From positions 1 through 30,321 of the forward strand of contig JALFSI010000022.1 of the NCBI GenBank assembly GCA_022779365.1: a stretch of DNA of 30,321 bases, read 5' to 3'. How positions within the stretch are numbered: the first letter of the stretch is position 1; every line of letters begins with the position of its first letter. A model generated the notes under the pieces. That model was not told the DNA's origin. It was given only the letters and a program-made list of their open reading frames with translations, and made no database searches. Both the position numbers and the translations under genes were made by a program. This document shows positions 27,072 through 30,321 of this stretch, in pieces. The stretch is from CAG-170 sp022779365 (lineage in GTDB: Bacteria > Bacillota > Clostridia > Oscillospirales > Oscillospiraceae).

Positions 27072-28862
27072 ATGAAAAACAGATCCAAACAGCGGCGAGA
27101 CCCCCGTGCTGAGCGGTACAGGCAGAAAAAGCGCGCGGATTTTCTCAAATATCTGCGGCAGAATACCTGGCTGCTGCTGGTGGCGGTGCTGGTCCTCATC
27201 GCGCTGGTGCTGTTCATCTGCGTTTTGGCAGGCAGCAGCCCGGACGTGGTGCAGCCGCCGAAGCAGCAGAGCGCCGGGCGCTATACCGCCGCGTATGTCC
27301 GCGCCGACACGCCGCAGGTGGCGTACTATACTGAAAATATGGAGCAGGCGGGCACGGTCGCCCGCGGCACGAAGCTCACCTATCAGCCGCAGGATGCGAA
27401 GGAGCTGGACGGCGTGACGTATTACGCCGCCTACCTTGACGGGCTGCAATACGGCTACATCTGCGCCGATAACCTCACGCAGGATGAGGGCAATGTCGTC
27501 GCGGAGCAGACCATCTATGTCCGCACGCCGCAGAACCTCCGCCTCACCGCCGACGGCACGCAGCTCGGCACGCTGGTCGAGCAGGGGACGGAGCTGAGCG
27601 TCGTGGGCTATGACTCCATGCAAAACGGCGTGGTGCATATGTATGAGGTGCGCGTGGGCGGCGAGACGGGCTATATCAGCGGCGCCTACACCGCCAGCAC
27701 GCTCGAAGCCGCCACGGAAATTTACGACCGCTTCGGCGTTTACACCGTGCACGCCGCGCGCGAGGATCGCTACGGCGGCGGCGACGCAGGCAGCCTCGAC
27801 TACTATCCCCGCGCCAAGGGGGATTTTGAGGACAACGTCATGCCAAGCGAGGTCCGTGCGCTGTATATGACCTGCGATGCCGACGTGATCGCGCAGGTGG
27901 ACGATTTTATCGCCTACGCCGATTCCACCGGCATCAACGCCTTTGTCGTTAACGTCATCGACGGCACGTCCGTCGGCTACCCGTGCGAGGCGTACAAGAC
28001 CTATTCGCCCACGGCGAACAGCTTTGCCAACAACACACTGGAGGAATACCGCGCCGCCATCCAGAAAATTCGCGACGCGGGCTATTATGTGATCGGGCGC
28101 ATCACGGTTTTTAACGACTCGTTCTTCGTCACCGACCACCCCGAATACGCCATCAGTGACCGCAGCGGCGACCCGCTGTATGTCGCCGGCAGCTACTGGC
28201 CCAGCGCCTTCTGCCGCTATGTGTGGGAGTATAAGGTGGAGCTGGCGCGCGAGGCGGTGGAGCTGATGGGCTTCAACGAGATCCAGTTCGACTACGTCCG
28301 CTTCCCGGACGGCACACACCGCTACGAGGAGAGCGGCAACATCGACTTCCACAACGCATACGGCGAGACGAAGGCGCAGGCGATCCAGCGGTTTTTGATG
28401 TACGCCTGCGACGAGCTGCACGATCTGGGCGTTTACGTCGGCGCGGACGTGTTCGGCGAGACGAACGGGACGTATGTCACGTCCTACGGGCAGTATTGGG
28501 CGGCGATCAGCAACGTCGTGGACGTCATCAGCGGGATGCCGTACCCCGATCATTTCTCGCAGAACGGCAGCTACCGCCCGTGGGAGCACCCGTATGAGAC
28601 GCTGCTGGACTGGGCGCAGTCGGCGGCAAAGCGGCAGGCGGAAACGCCCACGCCCGCCATCGCGCGCACCTGGATCCAGGGGCACGACGCCATCCGTCCG
28701 CCGTATAACACCTACGGCGCGGACGAGATCGCCGGGCAGATCCGCGGTCTGGAGGAGGGCGGACTGGACGGCGGCTTTATGGTCTGGCACGCGGCGTGCA
28801 GCCTGCAAAAGCTCGAAACGTTCAAGCCCGCGTTTGACGTACCGGGCGCAGCAGAAGAATAA
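27072..28862 (+). CDS. Membrane-anchored SH3-domain and DUF4015 (putative glycoside hydrolase) protein
   Basis: A 596-residue protein. A basic cytoplasmic tail (1-32) precedes one membrane helix at about 33-53, so the rest is outside the cell membrane. Two SH3-like (SH3b) repeats follow at about 72-135 and 143-208; both have the variant 'GTVARGTKLTY / GTLVEQGTELSVVGY' and end in GYI-type strands. Residues about 258-585 match the putative glycosyl hydrolase domain DUF4015 (PF13200), a TIM-barrel type, with VNVIDG, IGRITVFND and EIQFDYVRFPDG as key blocks; acidic residues in the last are catalytic candidates. It probably binds and perhaps cuts a wall polymer. The ribosome-binding site is GGGAG. 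The substrate is unknown. Confidence 0.88.
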   Translation: MKNRSKQRRDPRAERYRQKKRADFLKYLRQNTWLLLVAVLVLIALVLFICVLAGSSPDVVQPPKQQSAGRYTAAYVRADTPQVAYYTENMEQAGTVARGTKLTYQPQDAKELDGVTYYAAYLDGLQYGYICADNLTQDEGNVVAEQTIYVRTPQNLRLTADGTQLGTLVEQGTELSVVGYDSMQNGVVHMYEVRVGGETGYISGAYTASTLEAATEIYDRFGVYTVHAAREDRYGGGDAGSLDYYPRAKGDFEDNVMPSEVRALYMTCDADVIAQVDDFIAYADSTGINAFVVNVIDGTSVGYPCEAYKTYSPTANSFANNTLEEYRAAIQKIRDAGYYVIGRITVFNDSFFVTDHPEYAISDRSGDPLYVAGSYWPSAFCRYVWEYKVELAREAVELMGFNEIQFDYVRFPDGTHRYEESGNIDFHNAYGETKAQAIQRFLMYACDELHDLGVYVGADVFGETNGTYVTSYGQYWAAISNVVDVISGMPYPDHFSQNGSYRPWEHPYETLLDWAQSAAKRQAETPTPAIARTWIQGHDAIRPPYNTYGADEIAGQIRGLEEGGLDGGFMVWHAACSLQKLETFKPAFDVPGAAEE

Positions 28863-28869
28863 ATGACCG

Positions 28870-28896
28870 CAGGCGTCCACAGCGTGGACGCCTGCG
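28870..28896 (+). terminator. Hairpin between the DUF4015 and DUF2284 genes
   Basis: GCAGGCGTCCAC-AGC-GTGGACGCCTGC, perfect 12-base-pair stem without a T-tract, 11 bases before the next ribosome-binding site. It is likely an intra-operon stabiliser or partial attenuator rather than a full terminator. Confidence 0.5.
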
Positions 28897-28918
28897 CGTG
28901 CCGAACGAGGAGGCTATT

Positions 28919-29398
28919 ATGAAGGATTATGTGCAGCTTGCAAGGACGCTCGGCTTTACGGACGCGGCGCTGATGGACACGGCGGAGCTTGTGATCGTGC
29001 CGGAATACCGGCAGTTCTGCGAGGAAAATCTCTGCGGCAATTATAACGTCCTGCCGGTCTGCCCGCCGATGAGCGGGACGGTGGAGGAGATGACGCAGAA
29101 CGTCCGCCGCCATAAAACGGCGCTGGTGCTCACCATCGTCTCCACGCCCAAGGACGTGACGGACCGCGCCGAGCAGAAGGCGGCAAAGCGCCATCAAAAC
29201 GAGCTGACCGATCAGCTCATGGAGCAGATGCGCGCCGACGGCGTGGAGGACCTGCTGATGATGGGCGCCGGACCGTGGAAGACCGCGTCGTGTATGTCCG
29301 CCTATTGCGTCAACGCCCAGATGATGGCGGATACAGTCCACATGAAATGCTGGGAAAACGACGGGAAATTTCGGTTTTTCTCGCTGATTTTGTTCTGA
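28919..29398 (+). CDS. DUF2284 cysteine-rich predicted metal-binding protein
   Basis: A 159-residue protein with cysteines in the DUF2284 (PF10050) pattern: Cys34, Cys39 and Cys48 (FCEENLCGNYNVLPVCPP), Cys125 and Cys130 (ASCMSAYC) and Cys144. Such proteins are predicted to bind metal or an Fe-S cluster; their function is not known. ATG 28919 has GAGGAGG upstream. It follows the wall-associated DUF4015 gene after a hairpin, and is followed by a terminator. Functional linkage to that gene is not evident. Confidence 0.82.
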   Translation: MKDYVQLARTLGFTDAALMDTAELVIVPEYRQFCEENLCGNYNVLPVCPPMSGTVEEMTQNVRRHKTALVLTIVSTPKDVTDRAEQKAAKRHQNELTDQLMEQMRADGVEDLLMMGAGPWKTASCMSAYCVNAQMMADTVHMKCWENDGKFRFFSLILF

Positions 29399-29421
29399 AA
29401 ACAGCGAATATTGCCAACAAA

Positions 29422-29453
29422 AAGTCCCTTGAAACGGCTGTTTCAAGGGACTT
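29422..29453. terminator. Terminator between the DUF2284 and XRE genes
   Basis: AAGTCCCTTGAAAC-GGCT-GTTTCAAGGGACTT, perfect 14-base-pair stem, followed by CTTATTTT. It serves the plus-strand gene and, with AAAA on its left, may also serve the converging XRE gene. Confidence 0.85.
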
Positions 29454-29469
29454 CTTATTTTCACAAATT

Positions 29470-29805
29470 TCAGCCCAGGTATTTGTCCATCGCCTGTTTG
29501 GCGGCGGTGAGGATGTCGGCGAGGACCTGCGTCTGCGCCGGGGTGCAGCGGCTGAGGACGTCCGCGATCTGCTGCGTGCCGATCGCTTTGCCCGATGCGG
29601 GCGCGTCATACAGCAGCTCGTCGGCGCGCACATCCAGCGCCGCTGCGATGTCAGCGAACACCTGCAAACTCAGCTTGGTATTGCCGGTCTCGATGTGGCT
29701 CATGTGCGTCGTGGAGATGCCCACCCGTTCCGCGAGTGCGTCCTGCGACAGCCCCAGCGCCTTGCGATATTTCCGAATCCGCTGCCCGATCTGATAATAA
29801 TCCAT
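29470..29805 (-). CDS. XRE-family transcriptional regulator
   Basis: A 111-residue protein. Residues 6-65 are an XRE/Cro helix-turn-helix (IGQRIRKYRKALGLSQDAL, then AERVGISTTHMSHIETGNTKLS). The remaining ~45 residues are a helical tail (TPAQTQVLADILTAAKQAM) that may mediate oligomerisation. ATG 29805 is preferred because the DNA-binding domain starts there; the upstream ATG (29832) adds nine residues from the repeat-rich promoter. The ribosome-binding site is weak (GGGCGG). It is divergent from a small orphan gene across a repeat-containing AT-rich region, which suggests it regulates itself and that neighbour. Confidence 0.85.
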   Translation of the reverse strand: MDYYQIGQRIRKYRKALGLSQDALAERVGISTTHMSHIETGNTKLSLQVFADIAAALDVRADELLYDAPASGKAIGTQQIADVLSRCTPAQTQVLADILTAAKQAMDKYLG

Positions 29806-29926
29806 ACAAAACCGCCCATGTAATTGAATCATACTTGAATTGTATAGAATATTATGGTACGATTGAATAAATTGTATAGACTAAAATATGCCTATATAAT
29901 TAAAATTAAAGAAATGAGCGGAATGG
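29806..29926. promoter_or_regulatory. Divergent AT-rich control region with repeated motifs
   Basis: ATTGTATAGA occurs twice (29839-29848 and 29871-29880, 32 bases apart) and TTGAAT three times (29824, 29835, 29863). A plus-strand promoter is visible as TTGTAT (29872-29877), 17-base spacer, TATAAT (29895-29900), with its -35 inside the second repeat. On the minus strand the first repeat reads TCTATACAAT, a possible -10. The repeats are good candidates for XRE operator sites. Confidence 0.6.
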
Positions 29927-30124
29927 ATGGACTGGATAGAACGGAAGCCGCTGCCCGCGGCGATGAACATGATCTACTCGGACTATTGCGCGGTCGCGCG
30001 CGAGTACGGCGTGGATCGCCCGGACTATTACGCAAAGATGGCAAAGGCATTCTTGATGGATCGCGACGGCGGCGGCGCGGAGAAGAAAATCGCGGCGTAT
30101 TATCGGTGCGTGGCAAAAGGCTGA
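29927..30124 (+). CDS. Small orphan protein of unknown function
   Basis: A 65-residue protein: MDWIERKPLPAAMNMIYSDY, then CAVAREYGVDRPDYYAKMAK, then AFLMDRDGGGAEKKIAAYYR and CVAKG. I do not recognise the family. It is Tyr- and Ala-rich with predicted helices and no membrane segment or signal. Codon use (GC-rich third positions) resembles the neighbouring real genes, which supports coding. The ribosome-binding site is weak (GCGGA). It has a promoter at 29872-29900 and is divergent from the XRE gene. An overlapping longer frame in another phase from 29854 looks like a shadow (Arg- and Gly-rich). Confidence 0.55.
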   Translation: MDWIERKPLPAAMNMIYSDYCAVAREYGVDRPDYYAKMAKAFLMDRDGGGAEKKIAAYYRCVAKG

Positions 30125-30133
30125 ACGCCGGAC

Positions 30134-30153
30134 GGTACTAACGCGTTACTACC
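30134..30153. repeat. 20-base near-perfect palindrome after the orphan gene
   Basis: GGTACTAACGCGTTACTACC is symmetric except for one pair (18 of 20 positions). It has no T-tract and so is not a terminator. It could be a protein-binding or recombination site, or chance. Confidence 0.4.
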
Positions 30154-30274
30154 AAATCAAAAATACCAGAAAATGAAAAGCCCTGAAACCGTTGGCTTAA
30201 CAGTGATAAGGAAGTAATTCTAATTTTTACTGTTGGCTGACAGATTCGGGTGTGCAGGGCAACCGTAAGGCTGC

Positions 30275-30311
30275 AAAAGCTGTCTGTTTCCAACAGAAAC
30301 AGACAGCTTTT
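30275..30311 (+). terminator. Long terminator-like hairpin at the window end
   Basis: AAAAGCTGTCTGTTTC-CAACA-GAAACAGACAGCTTTT, a perfect 16-base-pair stem ending in TTTT, usable in both directions. The 120 bases before it hold no gene that I can support; AACAGT (about 30200) and ACTGTT (about 30229) form a further possible stem. Confidence 0.8.
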
Positions 30312-30321
30312 GATTTGCGTT

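Noticed and set aside
27045..28880. 611-residue frame on the minus strand opposite the DUF4015 gene
   Set aside because: Shadow of a clear plus-strand gene; rich in Arg, Val and Ala, with no recognisable domain.
29854..30141. 95-residue plus-strand frame overlapping the small orphan gene
   Set aside because: Arg/Gly-rich and out of phase with the better-composed 65-residue frame; its start lies within the promoter.
1..30321. CRISPR array, insertion sequence or prophage
   Set aside because: No regularly spaced direct repeats, transposase, integrase or phage structural gene was found; the repeats present are palindromic and irregularly placed.

Overview
The window looks like a chromosomal segment of a spore-forming, GC-rich member of the Clostridia. 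An Oscillospirales-type gut bacterium is my best guess, inferred from the sporulation locus spoIIGA-sigE, AGGAGG ribosome-binding sites, consensus SigA promoters with mostly 17-base spacers, and intergenic DNA full of hairpin repeats. There is no insertion sequence, integrase, prophage or CRISPR array. It is mostly housekeeping and transport DNA, and I do not see a clear new defence or biosynthetic system. The least explained material is regulatory and repetitive.

Layout. 1-1652: a hairpin block, three overlapping or closely spaced type IV pilin-like genes and a terminator. 1689-2514: a palindromic repeat and endonuclease III (nth, minus). 2694-4373: spoIIGA-sigE and a tRNA-Leu(CAA) with its own promoter. 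4378-4792: a gene-free block of hairpins. 4873-6522: an XRE/zinc-ribbon regulator and azlCD, whose promoter carries a 16-base palindrome. 6575-7168: a RelE-type toxin and ribbon-helix-helix antitoxin, minus strand. 7214-9048: a threonine-synthase-like PLP enzyme with a YheO-type regulator. 9197-12136: glycerol kinase behind a UgpC/MsmK ATPase with a long leader. 12273-13453: a MutT-type NUDIX hydrolase and a convergent cytidylate-kinase-like gene. 13532-13682: a 151-base nearly symmetric palindrome. 13707-14410: three small genes (DUF3006-like, DUF1653, Dabb).

14468-21234 is a coherent purine-salvage region. A BMP lipoprotein, a double ABC ATPase and two permeases form a NupNOPQ/BMP-type nucleoside importer on the minus strand, and a guanine deaminase is divergent from the lipoprotein. 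21279-23500: an SDR oxidoreductase translationally coupled to a phosphohexomutase. 23613-26795: a YtrA-type GntR repressor, an ABC ATPase and a large permease with an evident operator. 27072-29398: a membrane-anchored SH3/DUF4015 protein and a DUF2284 Cys-rich protein. 29470-30321: an XRE regulator divergent from a small orphan gene across an AT-rich, repeat-containing control region.

Family assignments come from reading motifs and remembered family patterns. No database search was possible, so domain names are recognition calls. Promoters and operators are read by eye.
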